Shown piece after piece: positions 6,888 to 13,803 of a stretch of 24,640 nt of DNA. The stretch's first letter is position 1. The number at the start of each line of letters is the position of its first letter. The translations under genes and the position numbers were made by a program. Source of the stretch: CAZRSW01 sp964602845 (GTDB lineage: Bacteria; Chloroflexota; Dehalococcoidia; Lucifugimonadales; UBA826); NCBI GenBank assembly GCA_964602845.1, contig CAZRSW010000025.1, positions 1-24,640 of the forward strand, in the 5' to 3' direction. The notes below the pieces were generated by a model. The model ran no database searches. It saw only the letters and a program-made list of their open reading frames with translations, and had not been told where the DNA came from.

Positions 6888-8244
6888 GAAAGATCAAGGT
6901 GAGGGAAGGCAAAGCATCGTACCCACTAATCATCAGAATATCTCGCAGATATCATGCAAGATATGCGGAGATATGGGTTGGCTAACCCCAATCGTACCAA
7001 CTGAGCACCCAGACTTCGGGACGGTCAAACTTTGTGAATGTAAAGAAAACAAGAAATCTGAAGATTTGACCAGGAAGCTATTAAACTATAGCAAACTTGG
7101 ATTCCTTTCACGATTCACATTTGACACTATAGACGTCAGGGGAAAAGAAATAGACTCGGATCACACTAAGACTTTGACTCAAGCTATAGATGCAGCCTTA
7201 AATTTTTCAAATGACCCAGCAGGCTGGTTAATATTAGTAGGGCCACATGGCAGCGGGAAAACACATCTAGCCGCTGCTATTGCCAATAAATGTATCGATG
7301 CCAAAGTGCCAGCCCTTTTCATGAATGTATCTGACTTAATGGATCATCTTCGATCAAGTTATTCTTACGGAAACAACGAAAATTATGAGATTCTATTTGA
7401 TCAAGTACGGAGCGTTCCTATCCTAATATTAGATGATCTCAAAACCGAGCCACTTAGTCCATGGGCAAAAGAAAAAACACATCAATTACTTTCACATCGG
7501 GCTAACGGGAAATTACCAACCGTGATAACTACTTCAGAAGAGATATACGACCTGGACAAGTTCATCAAAAGTAGGATTGAGGATCCAGAACTTAGTTTGG
7601 TAATCCCTACATTGGGTTATATTTCAGACAAACCACAGAAAAACGCTCTCGGAACAATACCGAAGGGTCTGTCGCACATGCGCTTCGAAAGTTTCGACCT
7701 TCACCATCTCAAAAATATGGAACAGGAAAATCATAACAACTTGGAAGCGGCTTATGACGCAGCCCTAACTTATGCCAACAATCCAGACGGTTGGATCACT
7801 TTATACAGTGCCTCCTCGGGAATAGGTAAAACTCACCTTGCGATTAGCATTGCTCATTTCCAAGAATCCTTACACCACCCAGTATACTTCGCCTTCGTTC
7901 CAGAACTTATGGAATCACTAAGATCAGCATTTTCATCTGATGACCCGTCGAGCTCTGACAACCTTTTCAACAGGGTAAAGAACGCATCAATATTGATTCT
8001 AGACGACATGGGGGAGGAAAGGAGAAGTGATTGGACAGAAGACAAGCTTTACCAAATGATAGTCCACCGACATAATCATCGAATGCCCACGATCATCACA
8101 ACCAGGACGAACTTTCTCAAAGAAGCCGAAAGCGGCAGCGCTGTTGCGTCGAGAATACAGGATCCTAGCGTAGGACAGGTGATAAACATGTCCGGATCCG
8201 ACTATAGGCAACTAGGTAACAGAAACGTCAAAGACAATAAATAA
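6844..8244 (+). CDS. Helicase loader with two tandem DnaC/DnaI-like AAA+ modules
   Basis: A 467-residue protein counted from ATG 6844, which has AAGGA 7 nt upstream; ATG 6841 and GTG 6829 are in-frame alternatives. N-terminal zinc site: C38-x2-C41 and C64-x-C66, as in DnaI-type loaders. Module 1: Walker A GPHGSGKT (133-140), Walker B ILILDDL (193-199), sensor 1 PTVITTS, arginine segment IKSRIED. Module 2: Walker A ASSGIGKT (323-330, first Gly replaced by Ala), Walker B ILILDDM (383-389), PTIITTR, VASRIQD, and a final SGSDYR like the DnaC/IstB end. The modules are alignable along their length, so they arose by duplication. Usual loaders have one module and 240-310 residues. Overlap with the DnaD-like gene and the dnaB context indicate a role in DnaB loading. 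IstB is excluded by context: no transposase. Confidence 0.85.
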   Translation: MENIREILARLDTAKKDQGEGRQSIVPTNHQNISQISCKICGDMGWLTPIVPTEHPDFGTVKLCECKENKKSEDLTRKLLNYSKLGFLSRFTFDTIDVRGKEIDSDHTKTLTQAIDAALNFSNDPAGWLILVGPHGSGKTHLAAAIANKCIDAKVPALFMNVSDLMDHLRSSYSYGNNENYEILFDQVRSVPILILDDLKTEPLSPWAKEKTHQLLSHRANGKLPTVITTSEEIYDLDKFIKSRIEDPELSLVIPTLGYISDKPQKNALGTIPKGLSHMRFESFDLHHLKNMEQENHNNLEAAYDAALTYANNPDGWITLYSASSGIGKTHLAISIAHFQESLHHPVYFAFVPELMESLRSAFSSDDPSSSDNLFNRVKNASILILDDMGEERRSDWTEDKLYQMIVHRHNHRMPTIITTRTNFLKEAESGSAVASRIQDPSVGQVINMSGSDYRQLGNRNVKDNK

Positions 8245-8276
8245 ATGGAGCAAAATGATTAACCAAGTCCATTTAT
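8241..8276. terminator. Weak inverted repeat between convergent loader and DAHP synthase genes
   Basis: ATAAATGGA (8241-8249) and TCCATTTAT (8268-8276) form a perfect 9-bp stem with an 18-nt loop at the stop codon of the loader gene. It is AT-rich and has no U-tract on either strand, so it is at best a weak terminator. Nothing better is present in the 106-bp convergent gap. Confidence 0.25.
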
Positions 8277-8350
8277 GCTGAATTGCCCAAGTGCTTTAGA
8301 ACAGGGTTACTGAAACGATACTCCTAAACTATACTTCGTCGACTTGATCA

Positions 8351-9412
8351 TCATGGGCCACGTCTCAATTCATTGTCAGCCCACAGAATAATTTCTTCTG
8401 TTTTTTCCCAACCAACACACTTGTCCGTGATAGACACACCATAAGAAAGATCCGTCGGGTCATTACCTAGATCCTGACTGCCAGGATTTATATTACTCTC
8501 CAACATGACTCCCACTATACCTGTGTCTCCATTAACCCTCTGTGTTACTACATCCTGAAATACACCCGGTTGGATTGTGTGATCTTTATTCGAATTACCG
8601 TGGCTACAATCCACCACTAACCTTGCAGGCAAACCAGCAGAACTCAATAATTCTTTCGCGTCCTTTACAGATGACTCATCATAATTAGGTCCCAATCTAC
8701 CCCCCCTCAACACCAAATGACCATCAGGATTGCCGTCGGTCCTCAAAACACAAACATGCCCATCCGGACCTGTACCCACGTAAGAATGTTGTTTGCTGGC
8801 AGCAACTATGCCATCGACCGCTGTTTCGAAATTTCCGTCCGTGCCATTTTTGAAACCCACAGGGATGCCAAGAGCACTTGCCATTTGCCTATGAGTCTGA
8901 CTTTCCGTCGTCCTTGCTCCTATTGCAACCCAAGAAACAAGATCTTCAATGTAATGTGGCACGACAGGATCAAGAAACTCGCTTGCAGTCGGCACATTCA
9001 TCTCGTTGATTTGTAACAGTAATTTACGAGCTCGTTCAAGACCGAGCGGAATCTCATAAGTATCGTTAAGATTGGGGTCATTAATCAAACCTTTCCAACC
9101 TACAGTCGTACGGGGCTTTTCAAAATACACCCTCATAACGATAAATAAGCGGTCACTAATCTTCGTCTTTAAGCGCACCAGCCTTTCCGCATAATCGATA
9201 GCCGCGGCCTGATCATGAATCGAGCATGGTCCGGTGATAATCATCAACCTATCATCCTCGCCATTAAGAATCTCATGAATTGTCCTACGCCCCTCCGCCA
9301 CAGTAACTCTCGCTTCAGATGAGCTCGGAATACGGTCCACAAGCTCTAGAGGGCTGAACAAATGCCTTGCTGAAAATCCCAAACCTTCTACATGACTTTT
9401 TTGAATACTCAT
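8351..9412 (-). CDS. aroF: 3-deoxy-7-phosphoheptulonate (DAHP) synthase, class I
   Basis: Condenses phosphoenolpyruvate and erythrose 4-phosphate, the first step of the shikimate pathway. The 353-residue protein has the AroF/G/H signatures in order: MIITGPCSIHD (metal-binding Cys), YFEKPRTTVGWKGLINDP, the ARTTESQTHRQMASAL loop, VGFKNGTDG, VDCSHGNSNKDH and MLESNINPGSQD. I place the start at ATG 9412 (MSIQKSHVEG), which has GAGGAAG just upstream and gives the family's usual length; a TTG 19 codons earlier (9469) lies in the attenuator region and has no ribosome binding site. Transcription comes through a Tyr/Phe leader peptide and terminator (separate entries), so expression should rise when charged tRNA-Tyr or tRNA-Phe falls. 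The symbol aroF is chosen for the Tyr-type regulation; allosteric specificity is not known. Confidence 0.95.
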   Translation of the reverse strand: MSIQKSHVEGLGFSARHLFSPLELVDRIPSSSEARVTVAEGRRTIHEILNGEDDRLMIITGPCSIHDQAAAIDYAERLVRLKTKISDRLFIVMRVYFEKPRTTVGWKGLINDPNLNDTYEIPLGLERARKLLLQINEMNVPTASEFLDPVVPHYIEDLVSWVAIGARTTESQTHRQMASALGIPVGFKNGTDGNFETAVDGIVAASKQHSYVGTGPDGHVCVLRTDGNPDGHLVLRGGRLGPNYDESSVKDAKELLSSAGLPARLVVDCSHGNSNKDHTIQPGVFQDVVTQRVNGDTGIVGVMLESNINPGSQDLGNDPTDLSYGVSITDKCVGWEKTEEIILWADNELRRGP

Positions 9413-9478
9413 ATCTTCCTCTGTATTTCCTAATATTCCCCTAATCAATCGACCAATTATTAGAACCAAATGATCCTC

Positions 9479-9518
9479 AAAAAAAAGAGACCTCGATCTT
9501 GATTGATCGAGGTCTCTT
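9479..9518 (-). terminator. Attenuator terminator in front of the DAHP synthase gene
   Basis: On the minus strand a perfect 14-bp stem (arms 9505-9518 and 9485-9498, core AGAGACCTCGATC / GATCGAGGTCTCT) with a 6-nt loop AATCAA runs directly into eight T (9486-9479). This is a canonical intrinsic terminator. The T-tract exists only on the minus strand, so it acts on transcripts heading into the DAHP synthase gene, whose ATG is 67 nt further on. A strong terminator between promoter and gene on the same strand is the mark of attenuation. Confidence 0.9.
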
Positions 9519-9605
9519 ATGGGCTCTAGTATCGTCTATACTATGTGCAAGTCCTTCCTCGACAACCTATCAAGGCTGATAAAATAATAATAATAGTCGA
9601 AAAAA
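9501..9605 (-). promoter_or_regulatory. Mutually exclusive leader RNA pairings (antiterminator and anti-antiterminator)
   Basis: Region 2 of the leader RNA (GGUUGUCGAGG, 9567-9557) can pair with region 3 (CCUCGA-U-CAAUC, 9512-9501): 11 base pairs with one bulged U, consuming the 5' terminator arm and loop. Region 2 (GUCGAGGAAG, 9563-9554) can instead pair with region 1 (UUUUUUCGAC, 9605-9596): 10 pairs, three of them G-U. Region 1 lies within codons 7-10 of the leader ORF, immediately before the four-Tyr run. A ribosome stalled on Tyr/Phe codons would cover region 1, free region 2, form 2:3 and prevent the terminator. Pairings were found by eye and not energy-scored. Confidence 0.75.
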
Positions 9606-9625
9606 TACCTATTAATGTCTAACAT
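9536..9625 (-). CDS. Tyr/Phe-rich leader peptide of the DAHP synthase attenuator
   Basis: A 29-codon ORF, ATG at 9625 and TAG at 9538-9536. Residues 7-15 read YFFDYYYYF: five Tyr (all TAT) and three Phe in nine codons, far above chance for a short ORF. It ends 18 nt before the terminator stem and lies upstream of the enzyme whose pathway makes Tyr and Phe. Together with the alternative pairings this fits a classic ribosome-stalling leader peptide. The -10 box ends only 10 nt upstream of the ATG, leaving an expected 5' untranslated region of about 0-4 nt and no room for a Shine-Dalgarno, so translation would be leaderless. The peptide itself probably has no separate function. Confidence 0.82.
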   Translation of the reverse strand: MLDINRYFFDYYYYFISLDRLSRKDLHIV

Positions 9626-9635
9626 AGCAGACGGG

Positions 9636-9664
9636 ATTCTATATTTTACAAACTGATATGTCAA
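9636..9664 (-). promoter_or_regulatory. Sigma70-type promoter of the attenuated DAHP synthase transcript
   Basis: Minus strand: -35 TTGACA (9664-9659, consensus), 17-bp spacer, -10 TAGAAT (9641-9636, 5 of 6). Expected start of transcription about 9629-9625, that is, at or just before the leader ORF ATG (9625). It faces away from the divergent formylglycine-generating enzyme gene. Confidence 0.8.
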
Positions 9665-9735
9665 GTGAATTCAAGAATTATCCTACATAATTTACCTTTG
9701 AAAGAACCTTTAAAATATTAGGAGGAGGATTAACC

Positions 9736-10677
9736 ATGACATGTTGCTCAGTCCCTCGCGGCAACCGTACCGGATCGCCCGCTATAAAATCCACCTCGAC
9801 CCACCATGAATACAGCTTGGAACCACACAAAGATATGGCCAGAATACCTGGCGGAACATTCCTAATGGGAACCAACCAATCTGAATCAAATGATATAGAC
9901 GCCGAGGGACCAATTCGCGAGGTAATGATAGACCCTTTCTACATAGATTACATTGCTACCACAAACAATTCTTTCAACAAATTCATCAGGGAAACAAAGT
10001 ATGTAACTGAAGCAGAAAAATTCGGGTGGTCCTTTGTATTCCATCTATTAATACCCAAAGAAAAAAGATCTTTTTATGACCAATCTCCCGCCGAGGCACC
10101 ATGGTGGAAGAAAGTTGAAGGAGCAAATTGGAAACACCCGGAAGGTCCGGGGTCAAAAATTAATTTACGGATGCATCATCCGGCAGTACATATATCGTGG
10201 AATGATGCCATGGAATATTGTAACTGGTCTCGCAAAAGGCTACCGTCCGAAGCGGAATGGGAGTTTGCAGCCAGAGGAGGGCTTATACAAAAAATCTATC
10301 CTTGGGGTGATGAGCTAGTGCCACTAGCAACCCATATGTGCAATATTTGGCAGGGAACGTTCCCGGACGAAAATACCGAAGATGACGGTTTTATCGGTAC
10401 CGCTCCAAGCAAACACTACAAACCTAACAACTTTGGGTTATATAACATGGTGGGTAATATATGGGAATGGCAATCTAACTGGTATAGTCGAAGTAATGTT
10501 TCGAAAACACCTCAAAAGAATCCAAAGGGCCCTAGTCACGGTACTTCAAAGAGCATTCGTGGTGGCTCTTACTTGTGTCACGATTCGTACTGCAATCGAT
10601 ATAGAGTAGCTGCAAGGAGTTCGAATACTCCAGACAGCTCAACGGGTAATCTTGGATTCCGATGTGCTTCGGACTAG
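9736..10677 (+). CDS. Formylglycine-generating enzyme (sulfatase-activating, FGE/SUMF1 family)
   Basis: A 313-residue protein that oxidises the active-site Cys of sulfatases to C-alpha-formylglycine, using oxygen and copper in the aerobic family. The FGE-sulfatase domain fills residues about 35-312: IPGGTFLMGT, HPAVHISWNDAMEYCNW, LPSEAEWEFAARGG, YPWGDE, NIWQGTFPDENT, GLYNMVGNIWEW, and RGGSYLCHDSYCNRYRVAAR. The copper-binding Cys pair is C281 and C286, matching the catalytic pair of human and Streptomyces FGE, so this is a true FGE rather than one of the many Cys-less FGE-like proteins. ATG start with an excellent AGGAGGAGG 6-7 nt upstream. The N-terminus (MTCCSVPRGNR) has a Cys-Cys pair next to Pro-Arg. 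No sulfatase gene is in the window. Confidence 0.93.
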   Translation: MTCCSVPRGNRTGSPAIKSTSTHHEYSLEPHKDMARIPGGTFLMGTNQSESNDIDAEGPIREVMIDPFYIDYIATTNNSFNKFIRETKYVTEAEKFGWSFVFHLLIPKEKRSFYDQSPAEAPWWKKVEGANWKHPEGPGSKINLRMHHPAVHISWNDAMEYCNWSRKRLPSEAEWEFAARGGLIQKIYPWGDELVPLATHMCNIWQGTFPDENTEDDGFIGTAPSKHYKPNNFGLYNMVGNIWEWQSNWYSRSNVSKTPQKNPKGPSHGTSKSIRGGSYLCHDSYCNRYRVAARSSNTPDSSTGNLGFRCASD

Positions 10678-10822
10678 GGAGAGTGCTACTAATCTTAAAT
10701 TGCTCTTATACCTTGCCAAGCAATAATATGACCCAGGGATGATCACATGAAGATTCAACAGATTCTGCCAACACACCATACTGTTTAACCTTTTTTAAGA
10801 TATGCTACAACTGATAAAAGAC

Positions 10823-10845
10823 ATTTTTGGCAACTTGCCAAAAAT
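10823..10845. promoter_or_regulatory. Perfect 23-bp palindrome upstream of alaS
   Basis: ATTTTTGGCAA and TTGCCAAAAAT, two 11-bp arms around a single C, 20 bp before the alaS ATG. As RNA it could only form a shorter stem (9 bp, loop AACTT), and the T-run lies in the 5' arm, the wrong side for a terminator. A DNA operator with core TTGGCAA-n-TTGCCAA is more likely. A possible -10, TATGCT (10801-10806), lies upstream without a good -35, which would put the palindrome in the early transcribed region. Confidence 0.45.
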
Positions 10846-10865
10846 ACCAGTGAATAGGAACTAAC

Positions 10866-13370
10866 ATGGGTTCAAACGTAAAAAGTAACGAGATAAGAGA
10901 GTCATTCCTTTCTTTCTTTGAGAGCAAAGATCATCTACGTGTGCCAAGCTCATCTCTTATACCAATAGGTGATCCTACCATTTTGCTCACCATTGCTGGC
11001 ATGAATCAATTCAAGCCATATTTTTCAGGGCAATCAAACCCACCTAACAAGCGACTGACGTCGTCACAAAAATGTTTTCGTACCCCTGATATCGATATCG
11101 TTGGGGACGCGACTCATAACACCATGTTTGAGATGCTTGGGAACTTTAGTATAGGAGACTATTTTAAAAGAGATGCTATCCAATATGCCATTGAATTCCT
11201 GAGTGAAGGATTATCTCTCCCCTTCGACAAATTTCATATCACTATACATCACAGTGACAACGATGCTTTCGCACTATGGGAAGAAACGGGAGTGCCAGCT
11301 GAACGTATCCACAGATTCGGTGACGAAGATAATTGGTGGGGTCCTCCTATTCATGGGACAGAGGGCCCCTGTGGACCTTGCAGCGAACTCCATTACGATC
11401 ATGGTAGTAGGAGAGGTTGCCTTATGCCATCATGCGCCCCCAACTGCGAGAACTTCACGGTAACTGGGGAAAAATGCGATCGGTTTGTAGAGCTTTGGAA
11501 TCTAGTATTCATGCAGTTCTATCACAGTCAAAACGGGGATCGTCAGCCTTTACCAGCACCTAGCATAGACACCGGTATGGGGCTTGAACGAGTTACTACG
11601 ATAATACAAGAAGTACCCACAATGTACGAAACTGATCTGTTTCTTCCTTTGATAAATCAGATACAGGATATTAGTGGTGTCTCTTATGGCGAAAATTTAA
11701 GAACAGATTACGCAATAAGAGCCGCTGTGGAGCATACTCGCAGCTCTACTTTCCTCACAGCCGACGGCATCATTCCAGGGAACGAAGGTCGCGGCTACGT
11801 TTTGAGGCGAGTCATCCGAAGGGCCATACGTTTGGGAAGACAATTAGGTCTTGAAAAACCGTTTATGGGGAATATATCTACATCTGTCATAAAAATGATG
11901 GGGCCAAGTTACCCTGAGCTGCTGAACCACCAAGACTTTATACTCAATGTCTTGGAGTTAGAAGAACAGAGATTCCAAGAGGCATTTGAAAATGGCATCA
12001 CTGCCCTAGAAAACACAATCTCCAACAAATCGAGGATTTCCGGAGACACAGTGTTCAAGCTATGGGACACGTACGGGTTCCCTGTGGAAATGACTAAAGA
12101 AATAGCGAGGGAGCAAGGCGTTGAGGTTGACATAAAAGGGTTCGAGAAAGAGATGGATGCGCAACGAGAAAGAGCAAGGTCCAGTTCAAAATTTGATGGA
12201 TCATACCCCAGCGTGCAAGTATATGAAAACATGGGGATCAGCTCAACCAAGTTTACAGGTTACGACCAAACAAAGGACACTTCCGTTATTGTCGGGATCG
12301 TGAATGAGAAGGAATCTGTTTCTAAGGCCATTAAGGGACAAAAAGTTGAGGTTGTCCTGCAGCAAACACCATTCTACCCAGAGGGTGGTGGCCAAGTTGG
12401 GGATATAGGCAAACTAACTTCTGGCAATATCCTCGTGGAAATCTCAGACACCAAACAAGTCATTCCTAGCGTAATCGTTCACTATGGAGAAGTCAGAACT
12501 GGNNNNNNNNNNNNNNNNNNNNNNNNNNNNNNNNNNNNNNNNNNNNNNNNNNNNNNNNNNNNNNNNNNNNNNNNNNNNNNNNNNNNNNNNNNNNNNNNNN
12601 NNTTGAAAAGCCAAGATAATTATAACGACGCAGTAAAGAAAGGAGCTTTGGCTTTCTTTGGGGACAAGTATGACGAAACAGTCCGATTAGTAGAGATAGG
12701 AAATGGAGAACCATTTAGTTTCGAAGTTTGCGGGGGCACACACGTCACTCGGACTGGTGAGGTTGGCTCTATATTTATACTAGCCGAGTCGAGCGTTGGC
12801 GCTGGGATGAGAAGAATTGAAGCCGTAAGTGGTAGGGCTGCAGAGAGGATGATTTGGGATAGATTTAACAGCTACAACCGAATAGCTAGTATCATGAAGA
12901 CCAGCATGGATGACCTAGAACAAAAGGCCTCTTCATTGATGAGGGATCTGGATGGCGCACATAAAGATAAACAGACTCTGGAAAACAAACTTTCCATCGA
13001 ATCCGCGAGACCTCTTCTAAATAACGTCATCGATCGCTCCGGCATCCCAGTTTTAACTGCCGAAACTGAAGCTTCCTCAGTGGACATGCTCCGAAGCACC
13101 GGTGACTGGCTCCGCAACAAGCTTGGAAGCGGTGTGGTAGCCTTAGGTTCCATCATAAACAATAATCCTTCTATAATAATTATGGTGACTCCCGACATAG
13201 TAGAAAAAGGCATAGACGCCTCTGTTATTGCTAAACAGTCAGCTTTGAACATCAAGGGTGGAGGTGGAGGCCAGGCAGAATCAGCTCAGGCGGGGGGCCG
13301 AGAGGCCGGCAAACTAGGAGAAACCCTGTCAATGATACCTGATATAGTGTCAGAAGCTCTCAAGAGATAA
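10866..13370 (+). CDS. alaS: Alanine-tRNA ligase (interrupted by an assembly gap)
   Basis: Charges tRNA-Ala. Catalytic domain, residues about 1-250: motif 1 region (SSLIPIGDPTILLTIAGMNQFKPYF), TFEMLGNFS-like motif 2 (NTMFEMLGNFSIGDYF), IDTGMGLERV (motif 3). Then the tRNA-recognition helices (about 250-460), the start of the editing domain (TPFYPEGGGQVGD), the CGGTH zinc motif after the gap, and the DHHA1 C-terminal domain (GGGGGGQAESAQAGG). Bases 12503-12602 are N. By comparison with the E. coli enzyme about 85-90 residues are missing there, including the editing-site HxxxH motif, so the true gap should be nearer 260 nt. The reading frame is the same on both sides. ATG start with AGGA upstream. 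ruvX follows after 10 bp, a widespread pairing. Confidence 0.95.
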   Translation: MGSNVKSNEIRESFLSFFESKDHLRVPSSSLIPIGDPTILLTIAGMNQFKPYFSGQSNPPNKRLTSSQKCFRTPDIDIVGDATHNTMFEMLGNFSIGDYFKRDAIQYAIEFLSEGLSLPFDKFHITIHHSDNDAFALWEETGVPAERIHRFGDEDNWWGPPIHGTEGPCGPCSELHYDHGSRRGCLMPSCAPNCENFTVTGEKCDRFVELWNLVFMQFYHSQNGDRQPLPAPSIDTGMGLERVTTIIQEVPTMYETDLFLPLINQIQDISGVSYGENLRTDYAIRAAVEHTRSSTFLTADGIIPGNEGRGYVLRRVIRRAIRLGRQLGLEKPFMGNISTSVIKMMGPSYPELLNHQDFILNVLELEEQRFQEAFENGITALENTISNKSRISGDTVFKLWDTYGFPVEMTKEIAREQGVEVDIKGFEKEMDAQRERARSSSKFDGSYPSVQVYENMGISSTKFTGYDQTKDTSVIVGIVNEKESVSKAIKGQKVEVVLQQTPFYPEGGGQVGDIGKLTSGNILVEISDTKQVIPSVIVHYGEVRTXXXXXXXXXXXXXXXXXXXXXXXXXXXXXXXXXXLKSQDNYNDAVKKGALAFFGDKYDETVRLVEIGNGEPFSFEVCGGTHVTRTGEVGSIFILAESSVGAGMRRIEAVSGRAAERMIWDRFNSYNRIASIMKTSMDDLEQKASSLMRDLDGAHKDKQTLENKLSIESARPLLNNVIDRSGIPVLTAETEASSVDMLRSTGDWLRNKLGSGVVALGSIINNNPSIIIMVTPDIVEKGIDASVIAKQSALNIKGGGGGQAESAQAGGREAGKLGETLSMIPDIVSEALKR
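12503..12602. other. Assembly gap of 100 N inside alaS
   Basis: Exactly 100 undetermined bases, the customary placeholder for a gap of unknown size. It falls in the editing domain of alaS; see that entry for the estimated true length. Confidence 0.99.
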
Positions 13371-13380
13371 GACCAATTAG

Positions 13381-13803
13381 ATGGGAACAATACTATGCCT
13401 TGATGTTGGCACAAAACGGGTCGGCCTCGCTACAAGCGATCTCAGTCAGTTACTTGCCACTCCAAGGCCTGCTATCCCTAGGCAAGGTTCGGTTAAAGCC
13501 GTCGCCGAAATAGCATTAAATGAAGAGATTATTTTAATCTTGGTGGGAATGCCATATTTGCCATCTGGTAAAAAAGGATCTCAAGCCAGGCTGACAGACG
13601 AATTCATCAGTTCATTGGAGCAATCGACTAAAACTGACATCACAACTATAGATGAGCGATTTACCACTAAAGAAGCTATGAGAAAACTAATGACCTTGCC
13701 ACGAGGCAGGAGAAAAATCCGACGCAATGATGGCACATTGGATTCTGCCTCGGCAGCGGTGATGTTACAAAGTTATTTGGATAATAATGAGATCAAAATT
13801 TGA
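13381..13803 (+). CDS. ruvX: Putative pre-16S rRNA nuclease / Holliday junction resolvase YqgF
   Basis: A 140-residue RNase H-fold protein of the YqgF family, which matures the 5' end of 16S rRNA and is also described as a Holliday junction resolvase homologue. Motifs: first catalytic Asp in LCLDVGTKRVGLA (D8), LVGMPYLPSGKKGSQA, ITTIDERFTTKEA, and the C-terminal Asp in LDSASAAVMLQSYLD. Full length. It starts 10 bp after alaS and is probably cotranscribed with it. Its last 11 bases overlap the end of the convergent alcohol dehydrogenase gene. Confidence 0.93.
   Translation: MGTILCLDVGTKRVGLATSDLSQLLATPRPAIPRQGSVKAVAEIALNEEIILILVGMPYLPSGKKGSQARLTDEFISSLEQSTKTDITTIDERFTTKEAMRKLMTLPRGRRKIRRNDGTLDSASAAVMLQSYLDNNEIKI

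Noticed and set aside
6844..8244. The loader as an IstB-type transposition helper
   Set aside because: No IstA transposase, terminal repeats or target duplications are near, and the gene overlaps a replication gene.
9413..9469. A 19-codon N-terminal extension of DAHP synthase from TTG 9469
   Set aside because: The good Shine-Dalgarno and the usual protein length both favour ATG 9412, and the extension lies just after the attenuator terminator.
9485..9518. The strong hairpin as a terminator for plus-strand transcription
   Set aside because: The T-tract follows the stem only on the minus strand; the plus-strand side reads TTATGGGC.
10678..10865. A T-box or other riboswitch upstream of alaS
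   Set aside because: No T-box motif, specifier hairpin or terminator was found; only the palindrome stands out.
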